Assembly: GCA_032622095.1 (NCBI GenBank)
Contig: CP136066.1
Coordinates: 115,839,319-115,903,318, forward strand
Reading direction: 5' to 3'
Source of the DNA: Siphonodentalium dalli
Lineage: Eukaryota > Mollusca > Scaphopoda > Gadilida > Siphonodentaliidae
DNA: 64,000 nt
Below, one piece after another: positions 24,121 to 35,140 of this stretch. Every line of letters starts with the position of its first letter. The stretch's first letter is position 1. The notes under the pieces were generated by a model. The model searched no databases. It was not told the DNA's origin and worked only from the letters and a program-made list of their open reading frames with translations. A program made the translations under genes and the position numbers.

Positions 24121-24961
24121 TATCACAGATCACGGTCGGACCACCAGAGAGTTAGGATCGCCACCTCTCAGGATGACTACGCCACCGAAAATCCCGAATG
24201 CTATCACAACAATGCTGGACTCCATGCATGTCGCGCCTTGTGTGAGCTGGTCACTCCATGCACACAAAGGCGGATACCAGTTGGTTCTGGACTTCCAGTC
24301 CTGCCCGGCAAATCCCTCATCAGGGCTCTCTACCGGGAGAGGTCTGGAAACTACCAAACCAGCTAGGAAGAAGCGAAAGAAAAAGACTCCATCCAGGAAA
24401 AAGAGAGACACAGAGAGATTGGCTGCGTGGAAAAAGAGGAAATCGACTGATGCCACACCAGGCGACACCTCCCGCGCAGCCGAGATCGATTCACCGCCCG
24501 AAGTGGTAATGGACTCCCCATCGCCACGGATAGACGTGGACATCTCCTTTTTCAACCCGAAGACGTCGGATTACACCGAACCGGAGTCTTCACCTGCCTC
24601 TCCTACAGCAAACGAAGCACCAACATCCGACACCGAAGATACATCCGACTCCGAAGACACTTCCGACTCCGAAGACACATCTGACTCCAACCCCGAAGAC
24701 ACATCTGACTCCAACCCCGACGACACATCTGATTCCGACTCTGACTGCGACGACACATCCGACTCCGAAAAAGAAGAAAGACAAAAGAACTTAATGGAAA
24801 TTGTAGCGAGAGCACAAGAAGCAGTAAGAAAAGCCGATTTAATGCAAGCCGAAACCGAAAAGATCATGAATCGTCCGACTCCAAGTTTGCAAACATCACC
24901 ATCCGAACCACCGCCAAAAAAGAGAAAGAGAAATAAAAAGAAACAAAACAACCGCCGCTAA
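24121..24961 (+). CDS. Unrecognised basic/acidic low-complexity protein fragment, 5'-truncated
   Basis: The plus-strand frame is open from before the insertion junction (the methionine at 24086 is LINE sequence read by chance), so about 279 residues belong to the insert. In order: a short WSLHAHKGGYQLVLDFQ segment, which may be a folded strand-rich motif; a strongly basic stretch KPARKKRKKKTPSRKKRD; a Pro/Ser-rich part; repeated EDTSDS/EDTSDSNP units, very acidic (about residues 195-235); a short helix-like region ending in MQAETEKIM; and a basic C-terminus KKRKRNKKK. Two clusters look like nuclear localisation signals. The arrangement could suit a nucleic-acid-binding retroelement ORF1/gag-like protein or a host nuclear protein copied by retroposition. 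No function is assigned. Confidence 0.5.
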
Positions 24962-25124
24962 GACTCCTCCACCACGCTTTCGCCGCCTTGCCTCCAACCA
25001 CAACACCTACGACAGCCAACATGTTCGATTTTCATCGGAAAAAACCAAGGAAGGGTGAAGGGACTTGCACACTGCAGTCCGACCACCCTACCCGGCCTTC
25101 GGCCGGAAACGACTCAACAACAAA
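24121..25124 (+). mobile_element. 1.0-kb insertion with 9-bp target duplication and its own ORF
   Basis: AGCTATCGC occurs at 24112-24120 and again at 25125-25133, while the left duplication copy has it once (1451-1459) with uninterrupted LINE sequence. The insert is therefore exactly 24121-25124. It begins inside an open frame (5'-truncated), has a stop at 24959-24961 and about 160 bp of 3' sequence. That 3' part contains a GC hairpin (CCGGCCTTCGGCCGG) and ends CAACAACAAA. This suggests retroposition of a truncated transcript. The family is not known to me. Confidence 0.8.
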
Positions 25125-25392
25125 AGCTATCGCGGCCCCCTTGTGGTGATCTCGGACCATTTGGCGTTGCTATCCTTCTTCTGGTCGTTCCGTTTCGCAA
25201 GTTTGCGCCAAGAAGTTCAACTCCGCTGCGATTAGGATGCCAAGCGTCATGGAATAGACTAACAATTGGTGTCGAACCATCCGTCTCCAGAAAATCGGAA
25301 GAATTAATAATAAACTCACAGCCTTTCCTTGAACATACCTGCTCGTAGCATGTGTTCGTATCATATATGAGGCTATTTGTCCCTCATTTTGG

Positions 25393-25560
25393 CTTCTGTA
25401 TGATCGCGACCCCTGTCCGTGCGTTAGTGGGTTTCCATGACACCCATGCACATATATTGCCACTAAAATTACCCCTATACTCCACAAGGGCGGTCCGTGC
25501 TGGTCCTCCATGGCTGGTCCGGGCGGTGTTTAGTCACACCCGTTTTTGTTGCATCGGGGG
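25393..25560 (+). repeat. TCCGGG repeat, continuation right of LINE-A
   Basis: It resumes the array interrupted at 19319 and ends in GGTCCGGGCGGTGTTTAGTCACACC. That is the same terminus as the array at 47850-47875, so this is probably a real element end. Confidence 0.78.
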
Positions 25561-26179
25561 AGGGGGGCCAGGACGGGTGATTTACCCCAAAAGAGTTGAT
25601 CTGTCGCAATATACATTTTTATTTGAATCGACCAAACAACTTTCAAATTGTGATATGTCTTACAGGATATTATGACATGTCATTATTCATCCAAGTATAC
25701 AACTATCTTTATTATACTTCATTAAGACATAGCTCATTTCGGAGTGAATAATTAGTTTGGTAAATTTGTTATTGGATCAACTGTAGCATCACATACCATA
25801 AACTGAACGTAATTTGTGAAAAATAGTTAATCATAGATATCCGCTTCTAAGCCACCATCTTGGTGGCCGCCTTTGAAACAATTATCAAAATTGAGCTAAC
25901 ATAAAATTTAATCAAGAAAATATAACCACTGTGCCAAGTATGTGCTTGTATACCATTTTCTAACTTATTATGGATCACCGGCATTCTCATCTGACAATTT
26001 CGCCATTTTGACCACCATATATATTTGCGTTAATTTCTCAAAATGCATCAAGGATGCTGACATTGCAGGCGGCTGAGTATTCACAAGGGTGTCCTAAACC
26101 ACCAGAATCAACTAATATAAAATGTATACGTTCAAACAAGCATTGTTAAAAAATCGATTGTGTAGAAACAATTATAATA

Positions 26180-27755
26180 GTGAACGATTTAGTGATGAAT
26201 TCGTCCATAGCCACCATAGCCACCTGTCCAAAAAGTACCCGGCAAGCCCATTATACCCGGCCACAAATTCGGTGTAAGTATAGAGTCTGGAATCCAAACG
26301 ACCCCTAAACTGTTTCTAAATTGCCGAAATACATGCTATTGCTAGATTTGGGGTGAAGCCACATTAGCGGCAAATCATTGTCAAAATGTACCCGACTAGC
26401 CCATTAAACTCGGCCACAAACGGACCCTAAAATGTTGATCAATTCCCGATTTTCGAGAGATCCGTGCTAATGCTGGCCAATTTTGGGGTGAATTCGCCCA
26501 TAGCCATGTTAGTGGCAAATAACTATCAAAAAGGTTCTCGACAAACCCATTATACACGCCACAAATTAGGCGTAAGTAGAGTCTGGGATCCAAACGGACC
26601 ATAAAATGTTGCTAATTTCCAGATTGTGAAAGATCCATGCTAATGCTGGCCCATTTTTTGTGTGAATTCGTCCATAGCCACCCTAGGGTCAAATCACTGT
26701 CAAAATGTACCCGGCTATCCCATTCCACCGACCACAAATTGAGCGTAAGTAGAGTCTGGAATACAAAACTGACCCTAAGATGTTGCTAAATTCCCGGTTG
26801 AGAGAGATCCGTGCTAATGCTGGCCCATTTTGGGGTGAAATCGTCTATAGCCACAGCGGCAAATCAGTGTCAAAATATATACCATTAAACTTGGCCATAA
26901 ATTCGACATAAGTAGAGTCTGGGATTCAAAATGACCCTCAAATGTTACTAAATTCCCCGGATTGTGAGATATTCATGCTATTGCTGGTCCCTTATGCATG
27001 GGTGAATTCGTCCATAGCCACCCACCTAGGGACAAATCACTGCAAAAATTTACCCGGCTAGCCCATTAAACTCGGCCACAAATTTGGCGTGAGTGTGAGA
27101 GTCTGGAATCCAAACGGACCCTTAAATGTTGCTAAACTCCTGGTTGTGAGAGATTCATGCTATAATATTGCTGGCCCCTTTTGGGGTGAATTCGTGCATA
27201 GCCACCATATAGGGGCAAATCACTGTCAATTAAGTACCCGGCTAGCCCATTATACCCGGCCACAAATTGGGCATAAGTACCCGGGTATTTTTGGTCAGCG
27301 ATTTGCCCCCAGAGTGCCTATGGACGAATTCATCACTAAATTGTCTACTATTAGTACTTTATTTACATAAATCGTGAATTTAACAAGAAATTCGAATTAA
27401 AAAAATCATGGTGAATCCCGGCGATCCCGGTGATTAACGTCATTCTGTAATTTGTGTTCAAATCGGAGGCTGAATTAGGATAGTAAGGATACTGGAACTG
27501 CGATATCCTAATCGTGAAAGTGGACGAATTCACCACAAAGGGGCCACCAAAGTTATAGATCTCTCACAAACTGGAATTTAACAATATTTTAGAGTCCGTT
27601 TTGATTCCAGCTAGACTCTATACTTTCGCCCAATTTGTGGCCGGGTATAATGGCTTAGTCGGTTACTTTTTTGATAGTGATTGGCCCCTGGGGTGGCTAT
27701 GGACGAATTAATCACTAAATAAATTATCCACTATTAGTAATGTATTTTCACAGTC
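26180..27755. repeat. Foldback element FB1 (copy 2)
   Basis: Duplicate of 2500-4060 with the same direct units followed by inverted ones. The first GAATTCGTCCATAGCC is at 26196. Small differences in unit length (such as an extra ACCCCTAAACTGTT block near 26300) show slight independent change since the duplication. Confidence 0.8.
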
Positions 27756-28492
27756 GTGAAGTTGGCAAGAAATTCTTATAAAAAAATCCCGGTAAACCCG
27801 GCGATGGGATTGCGGGATTTCGGTGATTACCGTCATTCCCGTCCAAATCGACCGGAGACTGAATAGGATACTGGGAACTGAGATAGCTGCCATATGTGAT
27901 TAAAGTTATGACTTTCCGAAACATCTCTATTTACTAAATTCATGTCAATCAATGTGGACTAACCTGGAGTATGCATGTTTACTAAATGGCAAGGTGCCAC
28001 CAGAAGGCAACATTGAATGAAAAGTTAATTCATAGTGGCAAAGCGTCACAGAATGAAATTAAATGAATGCAGTTACCTAGTTTCAAATCAGCCTTTCAAT
28101 TACTTGACCGAACGTTTACTTAGTGCACCAACTGACACCGATAAAGTTGTGCACGATAATAAGCTACGTCGACCTATTACAATAACGATATACTGTGACA
28201 GTATGCGCTATATAGTATGCTTCCCATGTGATCATTGTTGTAACAAGACTGCGTATATTGTAATATAAGATTAAATTTGAATAACTTTAAGTCATATATC
28301 AACGGACTTAAAAATCATTCATTGCCATACAAAAACAACTGGCATTACGTGAATTTAAGATTTTCTGTATTACGCTGAAGGTATAGCAGAAATTTAATTA
28401 GGCGTTGTCTAAAGGTCTTGACAGAATAACAAGAACGGGGGAGGGGTGGGGTGTAAGGATATAGCCGCATATAGGAGTTTGGTTAAATTAAT

Positions 28493-29634
28493 GGTGAATA
28501 TGCACTCGGCCCAAGCTTGGGCGAATCAAGCGAGTACATACAGCATACGGAACGCATTAATTTTTTTTGAATGGGTGAGAGGCGGCCAATGTGTATTATG
28601 GTGTCATTCTGGATGTCACTGGGCCCCGCGTCACACCTATATACGCCTAATTTATTATTTTATCAAAATTTGTTAGTGAACGTTTATTTATAATGAAGAG
28701 TATAATAGGCCTGTCGGCATCCTCTCCATACAAACAAAGGCAACTCAGCACAAACTCCGAGCCGCAGATTTCCAGATTGAATATTATTAAGCATACTTTT
28801 ATCTCTGTTTTATCTGCCTGGTAGTTGATAATGATACCTATAAGTATTTGGAGGCCATCGATAAGCTCACACCCCGCGATGACATGTGGTGATAACTATA
28901 TGATATTTGTATGACATCAATTCGATTCCTGCGCTTATCAAGTGGCCTCCATTTTAACATCTGGGCAGATATCGAGTGCGAATGGCGGTCACGCATACTG
29001 CGCTACGCGCTTGTCACGTTTGGGATGCACACGCGCTGCCGTTTGAGAACCAGTGGTAATTACTCCCCACGTTTATACCAGTGTGATCGATACCGCCATT
29101 GCGGTGAATGTTCCTGGATTCGTGATCATCGAACAGAAGCGCCATGGAAGTATTCATCGATGTGTGTATTGGTAGATGATTCCGCATATATGTGAGATAT
29201 CTGCTGACTGGCGATATTTTTAGACGTTACAATTTCTCCAGAGGTGGAGCTTTATATGTGATAGACAGATTCTGACAATAATGGAATGAAAGAGCAATAT
29301 GACGCAACCAAAACTAATAGGTAAGTAAACCCATTCGCTTGAAGGTATCTCGAATTGTTCGAACCTGTATTATTTTTTTATTCAAATTACTATTACTGAT
29401 TAAAATTGAAGCAAATGCTCGACATAATTATGCAAGATGATATAAACACTGACTCGCTACCTTCAACTGTATTTAATACGCATATTCTTTCCTTGTTTTC
29501 TCCGAGGACTGGTTTGATCGACTCACACCGAACTGATTGTCTGCGATTGGGCGGATGTAGAAGTCGGCAGTGTAAATATACAGACGCGCTCAAAACAAAC
29601 TTCCACGTTACGTAATAGAGCATAATACTTTTTA
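28493..29634. other. No gene seen
   Basis: Unique-looking sequence right of the duplication. A 94-codon frame at 28911-29195 has cysteine-rich content but no recognisable domain or splice context. I do not call it. Confidence 0.4.
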
Positions 29635-29780
29635 TGGGTACTAGTCCAGGAGATATTGGTCGACCTCTGCACCCCCACCCCCAGGCATCAACTTCACCCC
29701 ACTAATTTTCTTTCTTAATGTCTCCTCTCATATTTTTCGGTTGTTAACAAGAAAAATAAGTGGACGCAGAGACTCCAGAC

Positions 29781-30845
29781 AAGATGGCGTCCGTCATGGC
29801 GGCCATTTATTTTATATGCACCAGGTCACTTTGATCGCCGTTATAGTAAAGTTGATATCACATACGGTCTTGTTTTCCGCTCGATTCGTTATGGTAATAT
29901 ACAACCCTTACAAATTAGCCAAAAATCCCATACAAGAATCCAATATGGCGGCCAAGATGGCCGCCGAAATGTGAAAATATGCTAGTTTTCTGACATTTGA
30001 CCACCTTTCGTTTGTCTCTGTGGCAAGATATTGGCATCTTGGCGTGAATTTATACATTTATCGTATAGAAGAGTCAATGGCGAACACAATGGGACCATAA
30101 TATACATTCATTGTGGGATAATTTTGTCCGATATCACATTTTCCCAAATTCCGGTATAATAGGTCAAAGCCGAATCGACGCTAATAACGCGATGTAATGT
30201 TTCGAATCAATGCATGTTATTGCTATTAAAACAACACCCATGCATATATATGTGCAGCAGATACCCGAGCTAGGATTCCTCTTATACTTGAGTTGAGGAA
30301 TATTCACCCAAATCCAAGACGGCGGCCAAAATGGTCACCAGAAATAGAAAAATCGCCGAAAATCGCTGATTTTAACATCAGTGAGCGTTATTGTCACGAC
30401 AACGTCACACCTGCTTACTATTGTGAGTGGGGAACACTTAGGCGAAGAACTGTACTTATATCATATCCAAATAAAAGTTCCCCAAATCCAAAATGGCGCC
30501 CACAATGGCGGACAGATTTTGAAAATTCACCGAAATCCCTCATATTCACATCATTGGGCATTATTTTCGAGACAACTGCACACATGCTAACAGTTCAGTT
30601 GGAAATACTGAGGTGAAGTAATTACCTTGCATCTCATGCAAGAAATTGTTTTCCAAATCGAAGATGGCGGCCAAAATGGCGACCGAAATTTGACAATAAG
30701 CTCACATTCCTTTACTTTCTTAGGATGTGCGTTATTGTTACGCGATTTCTGCCCACAAATACATGTTCATATGGAACATTGATATGAAGTATTCATTGAG
30801 TTTGGCAAACTCTCACAGTCAAGATGGCGGCCAAACTGGCGGCCA
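29781..30845 (+). repeat. AAGATGGCGGCC-type motif units in the FB2 left arm
   Basis: Paired ATGGCGGCC/ATGGC-GCC motifs recur near 29781, 29941, 30314, 30489, 30661 and 30821, mostly 160-175 bp apart. They reappear inverted in the right arm near 33530, 33685, 33860, 33940, 34095 and 34585. The core AAGATGGCGGC equals the known DNA motif of the transcription factor YY1. Binding here is inference only. Confidence 0.75.
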
Positions 30846-33800
30846 GAAATTGAAAATAAGTCGATATTATCCCATACTAATTTCAACGTTTTGTCATTAT
30901 ATCGATACGTATGGACAAAATGGTACATAATATAATCCATCTATTAGTTCTGGAAGACGCACAATTAATAATCGCGATGTGGCATTTCGAAATCCATTCT
31001 CCGCTAAGCGCCCATAATGGCCGTAACGGTATATAGGTGCGCCGAATAGTCATATTATGACTTCCAAGAATCAAAATAACAGTACCAGAGCTTATTCTGA
31101 TTTGCTGCATTCAGCATTATCTGGACCAGTTTCCTTCTCTTCGTCAGATTAATCTATCTCGCTCACACCAACACAGTTTTCTAAGCTTCTTTGTAGAAAG
31201 GTCCCACTAATCGGAATGTTTCAAACAATACATATGCGGGTGTTCAGCTCACGTGTTTGTCTCGAACGCTGGGAATTCTTATTCTTATCTTGGCGAGCTT
31301 CATTCGTGGTATAGCTTATGGTATAATTCAGATGCTACATATGGGATCTGAGCGTCATCTTGTGTGATAAATATAAACTAGAAAGGTATGCGGTCGATGC
31401 GTATACTAGCTTTCAGACGGACCTCTATATCTGCGTATGTTCAGCTTTGGTGACCTAATGGGGATAACAACATGTACACCTGGTAATCGTCCCAAACAGC
31501 CACTTCTCAATATATGGTTCATCAATTCACATACTCATCTAATGCACTGACGTACCCGGATAACTTCTGTATGTGGCTTCGAATGTTGAAAGCCTGACAG
31601 GTGACGGATGCCTTTCTGCTAAGGCGTTGAAGACCATAATGCATAATATACCCACACTTCTTGACCATGATCCTAAGAACAATCTTGTTGGCGTCCAGAA
31701 ATCGTCTCACCGAACATATCCAAGCAGATAATAATAATAATACACACGGTGCTAGTTTGTGGGCATGTGTCATGATAGTGGAAATGAAATGGGACCATTA
31801 CTGCATCGCCTATTCTTTGGGTATGTTTTAGATTCAGACAGGATCTCATGCGTGGCTTTGCTTTCCTTGTATGCTAAGATTTTATATTCCCATCCCTTTG
31901 GAAGCCATTCATAATCAACTGGACCAGGCGTGTACCGTTGGCTACTATACTATATAAGCCCCATCCATACTGGGGTGTAGTCTTACAGGCGATGTCTTTG
32001 ATTGTTTGTTGATATGTCATACTCATGCTGGGTGGTGGTCGGTATGGTTCAAGAAAGTACAAATGGCATCAACACAAGGGTGAAATGTTCAACGCGAAGA
32101 ACATCCAGAGGAATGTTACGTTGATGAGATCTTGCATTCAGTTCAACATACGTTGGGTACACCAAGTGATTTATTGAAAACATCATAATTTCGACCATGT
32201 TCATGCATGAGACATATTAATTACTATATTCTAAAGTTATATATATAAAGCTATATGATCATAAAGGTCGCGCTTCCCAACGTCCACAGCCATTGCCGTC
32301 GAGACTATAAATTGTTCTTTAAATACATAGTGATATAAATGTACCACAGTTCCTGACATGTTCTCGAATAAGACCGCCCACATACTGACACTAACCCTGA
32401 GAGAGAATAAAAAACGCATACCTTCATTCTATAAAGACATTATCCTTTAGTCCATCCGACTGTTCTGGAGGAGGCTAGCATAATATTATCCGGAGAAAAT
32501 TATACGTCTGGTCAAGTTGAATCAGAACGGCTTCGAAACGGATGTGGAAATATAATCTTACCACACCAAAAAACACCGACACGCATGACATTCTATATCT
32601 GAAACATGCACCAGGTGCAGGGGTGGTGTATACCGTGGCCCAGTTAATTCCCACTATCATGGCGTATGTCCACAAACTAGCACCGCGAGTATTGCTCTTC
32701 TCTGCTGGGAGCTATTCGACGAGACGACTGCGGGACGCCACATAGTTTGCTTCGGATCATGGTCAAGAAATGTGGGTAGTCGGTACATTATAGTATTCTA
32801 CTTGGTAGATATTCATCTGTCCAAGGGAATGAGACAGCTAGCAACCTTCGAAACACTGCCGACGTTGTCCACGTTTGCCAATGTGTTCGCTAAGTTTGTG
32901 AGTTGTCGAACCATCTGTTGAGAAGTGACTATAGATAACTGGTTTGCCAGGTGTACATGTCGTTTTCCCCATGGGTATGAGACATATGCATAGAGATGAC
33001 GTTCTGTAAGCTTGTATACTCATCGACAATATGCCTTTATAGTTCAAGATGATGCACAAATCCCATATTTAGCAAATATTTAAAATCGTAAGCTAGACAC
33101 CGGAAAATGAATTGTTTGAACGTTATGATTAGAGGGACTATTCTCACAGGAAGTGTTGGATACTTTGTCGGTGTGAGCGACCTAGATTTATCAGACAAAG
33201 AAATGGAAACTGGTCCAGATAATTATGGACGTGATGTGGCAAATCAGAATCTGTTATCAGGTAATTGTTCTAATATGACTATTCGGCAGACCTAGGGTTA
33301 CGGCCATTATCAGCGCTAAGTGGAGAATGGATTTCGAAATGCCACATTAATTAATGGTGGGTTTTCGACTTTCCAGAAGGATAGGAGCTATTTTATGCGT
33401 TTTGGTACGTTTTAAGTTGAACTAATATATGGTTTATGTACAGTTTCGTCCATACATATCGATATTATGACAAAAAGTTGAAATTAGTATGTGAAAATAT
33501 CGATTTCTTTTCAATTTCTGGCCTCCAATTTAGCCGCCTACTTGACTGTGAGTATCAATTGCCAAACTCAAATTAATACTTCATATCAATATTCCATAAC
33601 ATGTAATGGTGTGTAGAATTCGCGAAACAATAACGCCCACTGTAAGGAAGTAAAGGAATGTAGGCGTGTTTTCAAATTTCGGTCGCCATTTTGGCCGCCA
33701 TCTTCGATTTGGAAAAGAGTTTCTTGTATGAGATGTAAGGTAATTACTTCACCTCAGTATTTCCAACTCAACTGTATTAATGGGTGGAGTTGTCTCGACA

Positions 33801-33849
33801 ATCATGCCCAATGATGTGAATATGAGGGAATTTCGGTGATTTTTCAAAA

Positions 33850-34020
33850 TATGTCCGCCATAGTGCGCGCCATTTTGGATTTGGGGGACTTTTATTCGGA
33901 TATGGTACAAGGACAGTTCTTCGCTAAGTAAGTAAATCTGTCCGCCATTGTGGGCGCCATTTTGGATTTGGGGGACTTTTATTTGGACATGGTACAAGGA
34001 CAATTCTTCACAATAGTAAG
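33850..34020 (+). repeat. Tandem duplication of about 82 bp inside the FB2 right arm
   Basis: GTCCGCCAT-GTG-GCGCCATTTTGGATTTGGGGGACTTTTAT followed by ATGGTACAAGGACA occurs twice, near 33855 and 33938. It has no counterpart in the left arm, so it arose after the inversion. Confidence 0.75.
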
Positions 34021-34784
34021 CAGGTGTGGAGTTGTCGTTACAATAATGCTCACTGATGTTAAAATCAGCGATTTTCGGCGATTTTTCTATTTCTGGTGGC
34101 CATTTTGGCAGCCATCTTGGATTTGGGTGAATATTCCTCAACTCATGTATAAGAAGAATACTAGCTCGAGTATCTGCTGCACATATATATGCATGGGTGT
34201 TGTTATGATAGCAATAACATTCATTGATTCGAAACATTACATCGCGTTATTAGCGTTGATTCGGCTTTGACCTATTATACGGGAATTTGGGAAAACGTGA
34301 TATCGGACAAAATTATCACACAATGAATGTATATTATGGTCCCATTGTATTCGCCATTGACTCTTCTATATGATAAATGTATAAATTCACGCCAAGATGC
34401 CAATATCTTGCCACAGAGACAAACGAAAGGTGGTGAAATGCCATATTGGATTCTTGTGTCAGATTTTTGGCTAATTTGTAATGGTTGTATATTAGCATAA
34501 CGAATCGAGCGGAAAATAAGACCGCATGTGATACCATCTTTACTTTAACGGCGATCAAAGAGACCTGGTGCATATACAAACAATGGCCACCATGACGGAC
34601 GCCACCTTGTCTGGAGCCCCTGCGGCCACTTTTTTTTCTTGTTAACAACCGAAAAAAATTAGAGGAGACATTAATAAAGAAAATTAGTGATGTGAAGTTG
34701 AGTCCTGGGTGGGGGGGGGTGCAGAGGTCAACCAATATCTCCTGGACTATACCCAATACATTGTGTCGACGTCCGGATTGACCA

Positions 34785-35140
34785 TTGTTCGTTCATCCGT
34801 CGAACCGCCTGTATGCCTGTTTGTCTGTCTGTCAATATGTCTGTCCGTAGACACTTTACATGGTGCGTTTTTTATCCGAATTTAGTATGTGAGTTTCTCA
34901 GCCCAAATTACAGACCATGTTGGAATATGGGTTTCATCCGAGGTTATTTTTGACGGCCTTTTTCTACTTAGAATTCGCGCATGCTGCGATGACTCAAAAA
35001 AAATTATCTGATCGGAGCCAAATTTTTATATGTGAGTTTCTTAGCCCAAAACGTAGATCGAGTTCGAATATGTGTTTGATGCGATTTTTTAACGGAGTTA
35101 TTATTATGACCCTTTTTCGACTTAGAATTATCCAGATTTG
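34785..35140 (+). repeat. TCTG-rich stretch followed by two diverged direct units
   Basis: TGTCTGTCTGTCAATATGTCTGTCCG at 34820-34850 precedes two diverged units near 34884 and 35027. They share TATGTGAGTTTCT-AGCCCAAA, then GGAATATG/CGAATATG and a CTTAGAATT block. Confidence 0.6.

Larger units (their letters stand above)
19320..25392 (-). mobile_element. LINE-A copy 2, 5'-truncated LINE inserted in the TCCGGG repeat
   Basis: The element reads right to left: ORF1 fragment, ORF2 endonuclease, RT, C-terminal knuckle, then a 3' end with AATAAA and a TTCTATTCTATTCTA tail at about 19320-19340. CTTCTGTA lies on both sides (19312-19319 and 25393-25400), and removing the element rejoins a sequence that matches other copies of the repeat. 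This supports a target-primed insertion with an 8-bp target duplication. Two later insertions (21546-22415 and 24121-25124) break it. Confidence 0.82.
23951..25392 (-). pseudogene. LINE-A copy 2, ORF1 C-terminal fragment split by an insertion
   Basis: It has the same esterase-like fragment as at 1290-1718 (HDAWHPNRSG). Here the 24121-25124 insertion interrupts it between the RDSY and RSPQGG parts of the peptide. The 5' end at 25392 is the truncation point next to the target duplication. Confidence 0.6.
22664..28492. repeat. Right copy of the segmental duplication
   Basis: Homologous to 1-4803 with an offset of 22663 bases at the left and 23689 at the right. The difference is the 1.01-kb insertion at 24121-25133 plus small indels. 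Unlike the left copy, this one shows the LINE continuing to the left beyond 22664. Confidence 0.93.
29635..34757. repeat. Giant inverted duplication FB2 (arms about 2.5 kb, centre near 32196)
   Basis: The left arm starts GTCCAGGAGATATTGGTCGACC near 29644; the right arm ends with its reverse complement near 34750. Paired blocks continue inward: GTTGTTAACAAGAAAA, the ATGGCGGCC units, TTATCTGGACCAGTTTCC (31130 versus 33210), GTGCTAGTTTGTGGGCATGTGTC-ATGATAGTGG (31750 versus 32660) and the block at 31880-31930 versus 32500-32550. Outer parts are more alike than inner parts. The arms contain about 170-bp tandem units. No transposase or other gene was seen in or between the arms. Confidence 0.85.

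Noticed and set aside
24130-24951. Minus-strand frames rich in Phe, Ser and Val opposite the 24.1-kb ORF
   Set aside because: These are antisense shadows of the GA-rich acidic/basic repeat codons on the plus strand.
33749-34237. 162-codon minus-strand frame in the FB2 right arm
   Set aside because: It reads through the 170-bp units and the 82-bp tandem duplication. The mirrored frame in the left arm is broken, so there is no sign of coding selection.
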